A stretch of 35,999 nucleotides of DNA from Coptodactyla brooksi (GCA_033557675.1 JAWQRM010000044.1:1-35999); one strand, 5' to 3'. Shown: positions 1-10,882, numbered from the stretch's first letter. Notes: a model not told the origin generated them from the letters alone. Made by a program: numbers and translations.

Positions 1-1
1 A

Positions 2-200
2 CCTTTGATCGCTGATTATCGACTCGGGAGGCATGTGCTGAGAAGAGAGGATGGGTTTGAGGACCTGGGAGTTATATTCGATTCTGAGATGTCCTTTGCA
101 CCGCACATCAGCAACATTTGTGTTACTACCAGCAAATCTTTGGGTTTTGTCTTGAGATCGTCGCGTGACTTCTGTGATGTTGCGGCCATGAGGCAACTGG
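2..200 (+). pseudogene. LINE reverse transcriptase fragment, cut by the window edge
   Basis: The frame open from the window start resembles the region after RT motif C in insect LINEs: a DLGVIFDSEMSF block, then HIS, then a KSLGFVLRSSRDF stretch. In Jockey/CR1-like elements this corresponds to the DLGVxFDxxLxFxxH and LGFIxRxxxxF blocks of the palm-thumb region. The usual downstream tyrosine/leucine-rich thumb block is missing, because the frame runs straight into a TA microsatellite at 230-265. A GAATT-type short repeat at 302-317 could be the element's 3' tail, but that is inference. The 5' part lies outside the window. This is a non-functional partial copy. Confidence 0.6.
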
Positions 201-223
201 GGCAACTGGAAGCCACTGTAGAA

Positions 224-229
<6 letters not shown>

Positions 230-261
<32 letters not shown>

Positions 262-265
262 TTCT
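230..265. repeat. Perfect (TA)n palindrome with AGAAG/CTTCT ends
   Basis: A TA dinucleotide run is bracketed by AGAAG on the left and CTTCT on the right, so the full 36 bp form a perfect inverted repeat able to extrude a cruciform. It sits at the break of the LINE RT frame. Confidence 0.85.
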
Positions 266-319
266 GTTTGTAAAAATAGCAACGCCATATAGGACGCATC
301 AGAATTGAATTGAATTAAT

Positions 320-2425
320 ACCACAAATGACCTGTATTGATATAAATAAACGATTAAATTTACAAAGCAAAAGTGTAACGCTGAAATTCGAATCATTTGA
401 AGAGCACACACACACATATACCATATTATACATTACAATATTTACCTTGAGGTTTTTTGTTTTTACAAGTTTGTTGGCAAACTGCTGTTCTTTGGAAGCT
501 TCAGTGTGCGTGTGACAGGTACCGTTGTGGTTAGACTGACCACATAAAAGAGCGCTTCTAGATGCTTTGAAATAAATCCTCAAATACGAAAGAAGAAGCG
601 TAGGCTTGGTCACTTATAAATATTGGAGCAAATATTGGAAAAGTAGCTTGTATACAAATAACGTTTTAATATAGAATATAATGCTTAATTCTGTATTCTT
701 TTGAATTGCATTCGACATTACTGTTTTGAATCTTGCCGAGAACATAGAAAATTTGTTACGTGAATGTTATATTCGAAACATGTTATGTTTCACAATTATT
801 GTAGTAATTATATTATTAATGTTTTATTATATATTATAAGTATAAAGCATACAAGTAGGAAAAGTGAAAATGACGATATGCAGTCATGCATAACTTCAAA
901 TAACCTTAAGCAGCTTAAATAGAGAACTTAAATAAGGAATCTCACGAGATAATTTTGATAGCTCATGAATAAAATGCTTTTCTGACGAACAAGGATATTC
1001 ACGGGAAATTCATGATAGTTACTAGAAACTAACGATACGAAGGATCGTTGTGAGCAGAAGTTTATATGTTTTGTGATCGTTGGAGAAAAGGAAACGAAAC
1101 GGAACATTATAATGGAACGATATGAAATTGGTTACCCTCAGTCAGAAATTCTAGGAAACGCACGTAACTTGAGAAATGCGCCCTATTATCAATCGGGAGG
1201 AAACGTATATTCATGCTACGCACACATTTCAAAAAGGCCCGAGCGATAAAAGTAATGAGGAACTCGAAACCCCCATCTAGAAAAAACACCGTCTGAATAT
1301 CATTCACGGATGATGGGAAACAAAATTGTTTCGAACGCCTACGTAAGGTGACAAACAAATGGTAATACCGGCGATTCCACGAATGTAAAATCCCAACTTA
1401 CCGGAAAAAGCGTGATCATTATAGACAACATATTATAATAAACGGAGTGTAAACATAGCGACTTCGATGTCTATCTCATACAAGATGAAATTGTGGTTAT
1501 CCAAGGCAAATACTCCTTTAGGTAGAATGTATTATAGACGGAATTGTTTGCTACCAACATTGTAAGTTCAAATGATGTAACATACACAATTTCTTGACCA
1601 TTCAGTGTATATCTTAATACAATTAAATTAGTTCAGTTGTCATTAAAACAATATGTTCCTACAAATAATGTAAAATTTAGTTCAAGTGATTTAGAGAGGT
1701 GCAATGAGTTTGGAATAAATTCCCTTCTGGCGAATGAAGAAACTGTGAAACGAATCTATTGAAAATAGTCCGATGTTAGATGTAGATATAACGCTAGAGT
1801 AATATTCATTTATGCATTATGCTCTTAAAACTAGACTACCTCCAAAAACTTGTGAATATAGTCTTAAGTAAATCACACTTTGCTGCTCAAACTCGAATTA
1901 CCTTAAGTACAAGTACGCTGTACATACATAAAATAAAATATTGGGAAATATACAGAATATCCAAAGAAACAAATATCACAGCAAAGTTACTCTTTCATAA
2001 ATGAAGCGCCTGGACCGTTTATATTCCTTTATATAAAATAATTTGGATCGATTAAAATTTTGTGCTCTAAGGATATTACACTTACGAGTACGTTATGATT
2101 TACTGGGAACTGGCCCACCGGACAGAACTAAGACTAAATTTGTTTCAAGAGTGCGGACATCACATACACATCTGTGGCTTCTCTGCTTCCGGATTCAATT
2201 GCAGTTTACGCGAAACCAATGCTGCGAGAACAGAAATAATGGCAACACGTTATCTGACGCCCGCAGCTGTGGTTTAATTCGGTCGCACAGGAATTTAATT
2301 AAACTTATTACATTTATGGCTTAGATGAAACAGTCAATGGTGTATTTAATTGCAATACAGCAGTGCACGGCATCGTTTGATCACGAATGATCTTTTATCA
2401 AAGTTTTTTTATGAAATTCTTTCAT
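320..2425. other. No recognisable gene
   Basis: AT-rich sequence with only short open frames. A 45-codon ATG frame on the + strand at 1112-1249 and short frames at 2043-2324 show no family I know. The stretch around 1100-1400 is slightly richer in GC than its surroundings. I could not identify a repeat family here. Confidence 0.5.
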
Positions 2426-2426
2426 C

Positions 2427-2460
2427 GCTCCTGATGATGCTAACTTGGTTAGCGAAACGA
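2427..2460 (+). ncRNA. Degenerate hammerhead-ribozyme-like motif (Penelope type)
   Basis: The core box CTGATGA lies at 2431-2437. It is followed by a 6-bp stem II (GCTAAC at 2439-2444 pairing with GTTAGC at 2448-2453, loop TTG) and the second core box GAAA at 2454-2457, then CG. One extra T at 2438 sits between the first box and the stem. This order of boxes is the hammerhead core; Penelope-like elements are known to carry minimal hammerheads. Compared with the copy at 10242-10284, the segment with the GTC cleavage triplet and the 3' half of stem I appears deleted, so this copy should be inactive. Confidence 0.45.
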
Positions 2461-3198
2461 TTATTAATTTTTTAGTAGGTATTTTCCATGAGTTTGTAGG
2501 ATCTCTTCTATAGTTTTCAATTTCAGTCTAACAATCATCATATTTGCACATCTTCAGCATTTTATTTACTTACAGAAGTGGTAATTGCAATAACAATATG
2601 TACTCAAAATGACCACCTTGTCTTTCTAAGCATAAATTTACTCTTTGCTTCATACTCTCAAACATTTTTTCAATTCGTTCAGTTGTGTGAAGCCGATTCT
2701 TCGAAGTCTAGTGGAGTGAGATCACTACTAATTACACAGTGCCCATAAAATTCTACCAAACATCTTAAAATTGCATGTGCAGCGTGTGGTGTGGCTCCAC
2801 CTTGCTGAAAATAGCCAAATTGGAGTTTATCATTATGCATTTCTTCTAGCGCTTGTTCTAAAATGGTGCGATATCGTTCCATATTAATTGTATCCCTGAA
2901 GAAAATAGGACCAATTATTTTTCTTCTTAAAATTGTTACCCATATGCCAATTTTCTGAGAATATAACGATGCTTCAATTAAGTAATGCGGATTATCTGTG
3001 GTTTACGTTCTGACTGTTCACATACCCGGATAAATGTACCCATGTTTCGTCAGAACACAAAGTCAGGTTCAATAAATTATTATCGTTCAGATGTTCATTA
3101 AACCATTGACAATATTGCACCCGTTGATTGTAGTGGGATGAATGTAATTGCTGAAAAGCAAATATTACGTAGGGTTTCATGTGCACGTTCTGCTTTAA

Positions 3199-3540
3199 GA
3201 GGTCATGTCTAGCTGCAAGGTGAAAATCTCCGAGAAACGTAATTTTCGAAGATTCTTATAAGAAAGCTCCAGCTACTTTTTCTTACAACGAAATATTGAT
3301 ATAAAAGTACATACATATATGGAAGGAAATATATTCAAGGATTTTTTTGTTGCTGAATATTGTAAATTAAGGAAATTGCGGCCACTTTAAGGAAACCTGA
3401 TTTCTCAGAGGTGTCGTGCGGTGCCAACCGCACAACACCTCACAAGCCAACATACGAAATTGTTGGCTTTTGTTTTGTTTTTTTTTTTCTTCAAGAAGGT
3501 TAGCATTTAGTAAAAAACCTTTTCTTATTTTAAATTGCCT
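3199..3540. mobile_element. 342-bp non-coding element flanked by TTAA
   Basis: This segment splits the transposase frame. TTAA occurs at 3195-3198 and again at 3541-3544, and removing the segment plus one TTAA restores the reading ...LNRLKQNVHMKPY across the junction, which fits a TTAA target-site duplication. A related, truncated copy occurs at 13261-13465. The sequence has no coding frame. Its ends (GAGGTCATGTC on the left, and AGGCAATTT when the right end is reverse-complemented) are only weakly similar, so a classical terminal inverted repeat is not evident. TTAA duplication is typical of piggyBac-type non-autonomous elements; that assignment is inference. Confidence 0.7.
3408..3469. repeat. 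Two consecutive hairpins inside the TTAA element
   Basis: First hairpin: arms 3408-3422 and 3427-3441, 15 bp with one mismatch and the 4-nt loop GCCA. Second hairpin: AAGCCAACA at 3444-3452 and TGTTGGCTT at 3461-3469, with an 8-nt loop. The second copy of the repeat (13261-13465) ends exactly in the loop region of the first hairpin. Confidence 0.85.
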
Positions 3541-3980
3541 TTAAGCGATTTAGCATTAATCTAATGAGTTTGAATTTCAACACACCTATCTGTTGTGTGG
3601 AGCAGATAACATAATTGTGGAATGGATTTTGTAGGACTTTATTGTATTCTTCGTTGCATATCATCGACAACATCTTCTGTGAACACAGTTGGTCATCCTG
3701 TTGACTTTCCCTTACAAATACAATATTTGTCTTCATATCATTTAGTAAGTACTAGCCTGTAATACTTAAACACATCATAAGCAATGTCAACACCAGAGAA
3801 AGCTTCAAAAAACTGTTCGATGCAAAATTGCAGTGAATAAATCCAACTTCCATCAGGATAACGGGCACCACTACGAAAGTGTGTCATTAATATAAATGCA
3901 TGTTGTTCCAGTGTCAACGCCATTTTCCAACAGTTCAGCTCTAAAAATTAAAATAAATAAGCAAACCCAACTTTAAAATA

Positions 3981-4887
3981 CAGGGTTATTCAAAAACATG
4001 GACCAAACTTCAATAATGTGTATTTAATGAAGTATAAATTGGATATGAACAATCTACTAAGATACTAATGGAAGGAGGAAGTTTCAAAGTTTTTAAAGAC
4101 GGATTATAATTGTACAATGTGCCCCTCCCCTTTGCTGCATGGCAAACATCTAAGTGGTAATCAAACTCACTCCACACACAAAGAAGCATGTCATGTGTAA
4201 TGAGTTCACCGTAGCACTAACACGATACCCCAGGTCGGTCAGGGTTGGCGGAGGTGGAACGTAAACTCCCTCCTTAACGTAGCCTGACAAGAAAAAATCA
4301 CATGGCGTGAGATCAGAAGATCTCAGTCGTCAGAAGTGTAGACCCAAGTCTTGATTTCTCATGCGACCTATTCATCGATCAGGAGATGATTGATTTAAAA
4401 ATCCTCGGACATGACGGTGCCAATGGGGCGGAGCTCCATCCTGTTGGAAAATGAAGTCTTGTGAATTTTCAGTAAGTTGAGAAAAAAGCTATTCTTCCAA
4501 CATGTCCAGGTACGTTATTCCACTTACAGTGCTTCCCACAAAACAGAATGGTCTATAAATTTTGTTTCTTTATAAGGCACAGAAAACGTTTACCTTACCT
4601 GAGTCTCTCTCATGTTGCAATGTTTCATGGTGATTTTGCAGACCCCATATGCGAACATTATGTCTATTCACTTTCCGCTAATAGTAAGATAGATCGTAGT
4701 TTTGTGACACGGAATGTCTCCCTATTGCCGCGAGTACTCTAACGGCGGTTTACGCAACTATCACCTCTAGTGGTGGTAAACGAAACTTTGGAACTCCTTC
4801 TTCTTAGTATGTAGATTGTTCCTATCCAATTTATACTTTATTAAATACACATTATTGAAATTGGGTCCATCTTTTTGAATAACCCTG
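3981..4887. mobile_element. 907-bp Tc1/mariner-superfamily element with long TIRs, internally deleted
   Basis: The left end starts CAGGGTTATTCAAAAA and the right end finishes with its reverse complement (4887 inward). The similarity continues for about 100 bp on both sides, including the inverted blocks ATAATGTGTATTTAAT and GTATAAATTGGATA. The element is flanked by TA on both sides (3979-3980 and 4888-4889), the hallmark target duplication of this superfamily. It carries only the C-terminal half of a transposase on the - strand. It lies 57 bp from the N-terminus of the neighbouring transposase fossil but is a separate insertion. Confidence 0.85.
4105..4695 (-). pseudogene. C-terminal transposase remnant inside the 907-bp element
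   Basis: The - strand reads, in order, NRHNVRIWGLQNHHETLQ, then a KVNVFC block, GSTVSGITYLDMLEE, FQQDGAPPHWHRHVRGF (near 4458-4408), SSDLTPCDFF and YVKEGVYVPPPP, ending in an EFDYHLDVCHAAKG-like tail. These are the middle and C-terminal blocks of DDE transposases of the same broad group as the neighbouring fossil, but of a different family. The Asp in FQQDGAPPH is retained. The N-terminal HTH and first catalytic Asp are absent, removed by the internal deletion, and a TAG interrupts the frame after YLDMLEE. It cannot encode an active enzyme. Confidence 0.75.
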
Positions 4888-5685
4888 TATATTTGCAACT
4901 CTCAAATGACCACGTTATTTTTCAGTTCTAGAAAGAACTATTTTGTTTGATATCGGCTAAATAAATGATACAATTCTAATTAATAATACATTATAGCAAA
5001 TATTTTTAAATATTCGAATAACGAAAAAGTACTCAATTCACGAACGCATATGTTTGAAATGCATTTAATTTTGTTACTTTTTAGTAACACACACATAAAT
5101 ATTACAATACCACCAAACTACGAAAACAAATTCTTAGAGCAGAAATTTACATTTGATCATGTGGGACTTCGACATTTCTAAAAGCCCGGTAGCTGCGACC
5201 ACGTGTGATTAATGTATCTTGTTAATGAAGGTTTTCTTCTGCAGCATTACGAATGTTGTGTCAAAATGAATAATACTTCTTAGACAATTACAAAATTAAG
5301 ATTATAAAATTAGTATTACAGTACGTTAACTTTTGACATTTCACCAAATTCAACCGCTTAAATTAAAACAAAATATATCAAGAAATTCATTAGGTTAAAA
5401 CAACTGACATGTAACTAACCTGCAATTAGCATCTTATGGTGCAAACTTGGTTTTTAAATTTTTTAAAATTATGTTCTTCGCATCTATCTAAAGGAGTATT
5501 TTCAATCCACAAACGTTTAATCTCTATACGTTGTGAAAACTTTCTTGGGTAAGATTTCCTTAATTTCCAGTAACGTTTTTCCAAGGAAGGTAAGTAATAT
5601 CATAATAATATGTAATTAGGACATAAGTACAAAAGTATAGTAATGACAAGGTAAGTACAAGGATGGTACTAAAAAATGATGAAAA

Positions 5686-5911
5686 AAATATTTTTTGCCA
5701 CCCTGCTTAGTTAAAAGAAATAAAACTTTGCATATGATAATGAATCATTTCGCTGTATGTATATGCTAGTTTACACTTTAAACCTTATGAAATCAACTAA
5801 AGCCTTACTAAAATAATAGGATCCACTTTTAAGTCCTTGTAAAGAAGTGTATGTATACAGAAATAATCTATTTTGAATAAGCAAACACAATCATGACAGG
5901 GTGGAAAATAT
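5686..5911. repeat. Possible MITE with short inverted ends
   Basis: CCACCCTG at 5698-5705 and CAGGGTGG at 5897-5904 are exact inverted repeats. The outer flanks (ATATTTT to the left, AAAATAT to the right) are also complementary apart from a 3-nt bulge, giving about 15 paired bases around a 190-bp AT-rich interior. No target duplication is obvious. Confidence 0.3.
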
Positions 5912-8158
5912 GCACACTTGTGTATACCATAAAGATTAATATTAAAATTAACTCAAGGCGAAAAGATTATCAGAAAAGAAGACACCCCTTCGCTTGTTCA
6001 GCGTAGGACTATTTAAAGCAGATTCCCAGAAACCTCACCTAACCCTAGGCAGTTAAATATACCACTAAAAACAATTAGTTGCAATAAACAAACCGCATGG
6101 GAAAAAATCGAACCATCAAAAGACAAAGAGTTGGAAATAGTTACCAAATGGAGATTAGCGAATTGGTTGTTGATAAACAAGCAGCTGAAGATAAATACGG
6201 CTGATAAAAGCAAGATTATATAGAGTTACCCAGAGATTGACGAGAGAAATACTGGAATAAATAAATGATGACAATTTGGAAAAATACAAGAAAATTTAAC
6301 AGGTTTTGTGTACACTGTTCTATAATTAGAAGATCCAACGAAAGATAGGCGAATAGCAATCATCTGAAAACTAATACCTTTGCCGATTTCGTTAACATAC
6401 CAATTAGATGATAATCCGGCTACTTAAGACTTATTCGAGCAAACAGATAAACAGATCAACTCTGTGAAAGAAATGTTTAACAAAGTACCCATAAAAGCTG
6501 TAATTAAAATGACCGATTTGACAAATGCAATTTTTCTACAGCGGCAAACCTATGATAATTTTGAAAATGGCTGAGGTAAGATTGATCCTTAAATCGGGGA
6601 AGATACAAATGACATTTCATTCTGTAGACCCATGCCATTGTAATCAATATTATTAAAATTATTTCAAAATACTACTCCTAAAGAGGTCCAAACTTATCAC
6701 AGACAACACGAATCTAATTCCATCACGTTAATTTAGTAAGCATTTAACATAGAAATTACAAAAACTACTTTCGTGGCAGATCGTTGAAATTTTCCAATTT
6801 TACTTGATTGGGCAAGTACCTAGAGTTAGGCAGAAAATAATACAATAACACCCGACAAATTCCAGAAAAGATACGACAAAATACGCAGCTGGAAGGTAAC
6901 AACAAATGGAAACCAAGCCTTATTTAACATAAGCACATGCCTCTGTATTTTGCAAAAGGCATATTTTGCTACTTCCGAATAACATATAGGATACTTATAC
7001 TTTTTAAGTAGTGCACCTCAATTGCTTATACTCATTTAACTAGCAACTTTCTTCTTTCATGTTTTGCTGAATAAGGTTATGCTCAGTAAGGTTATTATTA
7101 TTAAATAAACCGAAACACATTTTGAGTATCAAAACAGTATTGTTGAGGTTAGGGTATTTGTTAGATTTATTTACCTAAATAGGAAAATTCACGATTTCAG
7201 ATAAAAATAGAATTATAAATAAAATTTTCAACCCATCAGCACTTTTGGTTTTTATTGTTTTACATAGTCGCTAAAAGTTAACTATGGAGAGCCTCTCCAA
7301 ACTCTTTCCCTTCTTTCTCCCATTCCAGTACCCGAATATTTTACTCCCATCAGTAGGTTATTGAACGTCGTATTAATGTAACGCGTTGCATGTCACGCTT
7401 CCTTACTGCTCCTTACTACTTCGTTACTGCTTCCTTATGTTTATTTTCTTATTTCAATAAAAATATATATAAAATCATTTATATATGAGGGATAATGTCC
7501 ATTGGTAGATATCAAATTCCTAAGAAGTCCTGAACGCATGACATACCAGTTGATTTTTATTTATATTCAGTATCTGAATAAATGCATTGCATTCATAATT
7601 AACATTGGCCGTGCGTGAAATGTCATTTACAATCCCATTTTGCGTTTATTGAACAAATATCTATCAGCTATTTGAATGGCTGGTCTCGCAATTAATCCAC
7701 ATTGATGATTTTGTCCACTTTGTTGAATTTTCCAGCCACGCTTTTGCCTCAGAGTGGATATATTCTCATTCCATGTAAATAATTAGTATAGTTACTCCCA
7801 AGTAGTAGTGTTTGACAATTTCCTCTCTGAAATATGGAGCACTCATGGCATTATATTGGTTTTATAGTCGTTGATAAATCATTGCATTTCGATTAGCTGT
7901 TACAGCCGTTGGAGCTACATAAAATTTATCATCTGAATTGACGAGATTCCTATGTAGAACTACGGAAATACCCCAATCTAACTTGTTTTAAGTTCATTTG
8001 TTTCCTATTTTTGAAAATAGGATGGCAAAATATGGCAAGTTCTCTGCTGCTGGTATTGTTTAGAACAGCGGCCGAGATGAGATTGATTCTTGTAATGGTG
8101 GACCAAACGTCAGGATATATGAAGGTGACGCAGTTCCAACCAGAATCATATCTGGATT

Positions 8159-8189
8159 CCGTCCGCGGAAACAGACCGTCCGCGGAAAC
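8159..8189. repeat. Short direct repeat with CCGCGG core
   Basis: CCGTCCGCGGAAAC occurs at 8159-8172 and again at 8176-8189, separated by 3 bp. The GC-rich, CpG-containing core stands out in this AT-rich window. Confidence 0.8.
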
Positions 8190-8699
8190 CTTTAAGTTAA
8201 AATGATAAATAATGTCGATGGTTCCTACAAAAATTGTTAGTTGGTAACAAGAACCGGTTGCGAGTACAAGATAATTTTTTCAGTGTCATATTATGCTTCT
8301 TTTTAAAAAATTTTACGGTACATGTGTGTTAATTAGTTTCCTTGATACAATATAGCTAGTCTCAACTTTGGTGGTTTCCTTTGAGCCTTTTTGTCTTTGT
8401 TTAGCTTTATTCTGTATGTTTAAACTGTTTGCTACTTTTCTGTTATGTATTGAATTGTTCTACTTATTCGTTCTCTAGAATCTGTAACGAAAGTACTAAG
8501 TTTTTTTAAGTTTTAAGAGTATTTTGTATTTTTTGTCTTACAGTCTTAATCTCTTATAAAAGAGATTTTAAAACAACTAACCGTTCTGTTGTTTATAATC
8601 GAAATCATCTTGCTCCTTTCTATTTTAGCTGTAATTTTCCTCTACATCGAAGTATTTTTGTTAATATTGTTTCTTTTCTCACAATATGAAAAATCATAA

Positions 8700-9765
8700 A
8701 GAGCACGGACAGACCAAATTGTGGTTAAAATGCTAAAGAAAGGAGCAAAGATGCATTCCAGAGGAACTGACACGAAACATGCAATAAATATCTGGTACTA
8801 TTATACAAAAAGTATATAAAATGAACTTTGAAAATGACCAACAAATATTCCTTTTCGCCCAAATATATAAGTTCCTTACAAAGATTATTTAAATCTGTTA
8901 ACAAACAAACTAGATCAATATTAGTCGCATGAGCAGACTTCAGAAGAAATTTTATCTGCTCACAATATATATTGACAACTCATCTACTGACAATAAAACT
9001 TCTAATGAAGAAGTAATTTGAGGTTACATTGCCTTTTGTGAACTCTCAGAAAGCTTTGAGTACAGTTGAACACGGGACAATTGTGAACTCTGTTAAACGT
9101 GCAGCAGAGAGAATAACAGATACATCCAACTGTTAACTTACATCTATGAAAGTTTTACATCCACAAACAAGTTGCACGAAACGACCGACCCGCGACACAT
9201 GAACACCAAAAGAACACCAGATTTATTTACACTGGGACTAGAGGGCATGCTTAAAAATCCAAAGTGGTATAACAAAAGTATACTCATTTGGAAAATCAGC
9301 ATAAACCGTTAAAAGTCGGAGCATGCCAATACGTCTTCGAACCAAATTGTTTGAGAATACATTCTTTCAAAACTTACATCCGGTGCTTAAACTTGGACAA
9401 TTACCAAACAATCAACAAGACAATTAGGAGCAACAGATGATAGGAATAAGTCACAGAGATAGAAAAGCAAACACTTTGTAAAAGGACAAGACAGAATTAA
9501 AAGATGTAGGTGTGCAATGGTTGAACTGAAATGCAACGTTGATGGTTATGTGACTAGATGATGAGATTATGGTCTAAATATACTGCTCCAATACAGACCT
9601 TATTAAAGGATTAAGAGACAAACCACCCATGCGTTGGACTGATGCCCTTAAATATTCTGCAGGCTTAGTTTTGCAAAGGATTGCTCAAGACAAAAATAGA
9701 TAGAGACATGAGAAAGCAATACGTTCACAATGGACCGAGGGAGGCCGAAGAAAAAAAGGGATATT
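8700..9765 (+). pseudogene. LINE reverse transcriptase fossil (RTE-like C-terminus)
   Basis: Reading across frameshifts shows RT blocks in order: DQIVVKMLKKGAKM (about 8710); NLLTNKLDQY (about 8900); the motif-A region FVNSQKALSTVEH (about 9030-9070, where Asp-containing FVDFEKAFDxVEH is usual); RYIQLLTYIYESFTSTNKLH (about 9120-9180); DLFTLGLEGMLKNPKWYNKS (about 9220-9280); MPIRLRTKLFEN (about 9320-9360); TWTITKQSTRQL; and the C-terminal PPMRWTDALKYSAG and AQDKNR..RHEKAIRSQW (about 9625-9735). That tail is shared with insect LINEs ending in a GRPxxRWxDDI...AQDRxxWRxxxEAFVQQW block. The FADD box is deleted and several stops are present. It is dead and the clade is uncertain. Confidence 0.65.
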
Positions 9766-9769
9766 TTCC

Positions 9770-10235
9770 AGCATCCGAGTTTCCCAAGCATTTTTCACTT
9801 GTCTCTCTTATTAAACCTAAAGAACTTGCCTACTTCAGTCCCCTCATAGTTAATTTATCCTAATGTCTTCTTTTGTTTATTCTATTTACGTCTAATCTTT
9901 CCTACGATGTTTTTCGACAAGTTGTTTGTTCCATTTAGCGATGTTTGTTAAATTTTCTGGTATAAATTGTTGGTTTTGCATCAAATATTCAGCTTTCTTG
10001 AATTTTCATTGTTTCTTAAACTTAAGCCATTACATACTCCGCTTACTCAGGTCTATTCCCTCAGATTATTTACACTTCTTTCTATCGAGTGAAAATCTAA
10101 TCTTAAGTTACTTTCATTAGTTAATTATTCATCATCGCGCTCTTGTCATCTGTCTATAATTGCATGTTCATTTATTTGAATGGTAAACTGAAACTACGAT
10201 CGTTCGAATCTACCTTCATCTAGCAACTCTAGTAT
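9770..10235. other. T-rich stretch without recognisable gene
   Basis: Pyrimidine-rich sequence with only short, low-complexity open frames, for example 9926-10120. It may include 3' untranslated remains of the LINE fossil just upstream, but I see no tail or polyadenylation motif that settles this. Confidence 0.4.
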
Positions 10236-10241
10236 GTCGTA

Positions 10242-10284
10242 GCTCCTGATGATACAAACTTGGTTAGCGAAAGGTGCGTCGAGT
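10242..10284 (+). ncRNA. Hammerhead-ribozyme-like motif (Penelope type), better-preserved copy
   Basis: All hammerhead elements appear in the right order. Stem I: GCTC (10242-10245) can pair with GAGT (10281-10284), three Watson-Crick pairs plus one wobble. Core box CTGATGA: 10246-10252. Stem II arms: 10254-10259 and 10263-10268 around a TTG loop. Core box GAAA: 10269-10272. A minimal stem III precedes the cleavage triplet GTC at 10278-10280. Stem II has two mismatches relative to the perfect stem of the 2.4-kb copy, the base after GAAA is G where C is expected, and there is an extra T after CTGATGA, so activity is doubtful. Short type-I hammerheads like this are known from Penelope-like retroelement repeats. 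No GIY-YIG or Penelope RT frame was seen nearby. Confidence 0.5.
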
Positions 10285-10846
10285 AATAATTTTTGAGACT
10301 TACTTATTTTGAGTAATTTTTCGCTGGAATTACGCACTGCTGTTTCTAGTTTAGAATTTATTTTATGGTTATAACCACGAACGATTTCCTGTGAATAACA
10401 GCGTGCCGCTGGATGTACTGTTGCAATTTTTCTAGCGCATGTCCAGTTCAAATTGACTAAAATTGTATTTGACTTTTTTTAATAATCAAAATAATAGTTT
10501 AATAATTAGTCCTGATAAAATGATTTTTGTGAATGCTACAAAAAAAGGCTTAGCAATAGAAATAGTTAGCAAATTCCCAGTGATTTAGGAGTAATGAAGC
10601 ACTGCAGAGAAACCTAAAACGGATACGAAACGATACTTGACGTTTTCCATGAATCTCACTTCACGTCGGACATAACTGGAGCATTTTTTAGGTACTCCAT
10701 AAATGCGGTAAAAGAGAAGCCCAGTTACTTGCCAAATGTACTAAATGCCTCCCGAAAGGTTTTCTTTTATTGACCCCACGTTACATCAAACCTTGCATAT
10801 GTATATGTATTGACGTAACGCATTCACTAAATAATTACTAATATGT

Positions 10847-10882
10847 TAACTCATCAGATAACTCATCAGATAACTCATCAGA
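10847..10882. repeat. Tandem repeat, 12 bp x 3
   Basis: TAACTCATCAGA is repeated three times exactly and followed by a partial TAAT. Confidence 0.95.

Larger units (their letters stand above)
2572..3923 (-). pseudogene. Tc1/mariner-superfamily (DUF4817-type) transposase pseudogene, interrupted
   Basis: Read 3'-to-5' on the given strand, the pieces follow the usual transposase order. The N-terminal helix-turn-helix starts MALTLEQHAFIL at 3923; a linker ends STQQIGV near 3570; LHMKPY-like VHMKPYVI lies near 3180; SDETWVHLSGYVNSQN lies near 3050-3010; NPHYLIEASLYSQKIGIW lies near 2990-2935; then FQQGGATPH, SSDLTPLDF and a C-terminal GGHFEYIL near 2600, with a stop at 2572. Without the 342-bp insert the coding length is about 1 kb, normal for the family. 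Damage: an insertion at 3199-3540, frameshifts near 3000 and 2700, a deletion after SDLTPLDF, and Asp-to-Gly in the usual FQQDGA catalytic motif. The transposase is therefore dead. The family is clear by motif; the exact clade is not. Confidence 0.75.
4890..8695. other. Long AT-rich stretch without recognisable gene
   Basis: No convincing coding frame. Noted inside: a MITE-like inverted-repeat pair at 5686-5911; a 6040-6560 region whose broken frames look like old coding sequence (a WEKIEPSKDKELEIVTKW-like stretch) of no family I can name; a 7290-7440 pyrimidine-rich stretch with degenerate CTTACTGCTCC repeats; and a short direct repeat at 8159-8189. A 64-codon frame at 8011-8205 begins with a non-ATG codon and resembles nothing known to me. 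Confidence 0.5.

Noticed and set aside
1107..1358. 83-codon - frame and the 45-codon + frame opposite it as an exon
   Set aside because: Neither strand shows a known domain, and the slightly higher GC of the segment alone is not enough.
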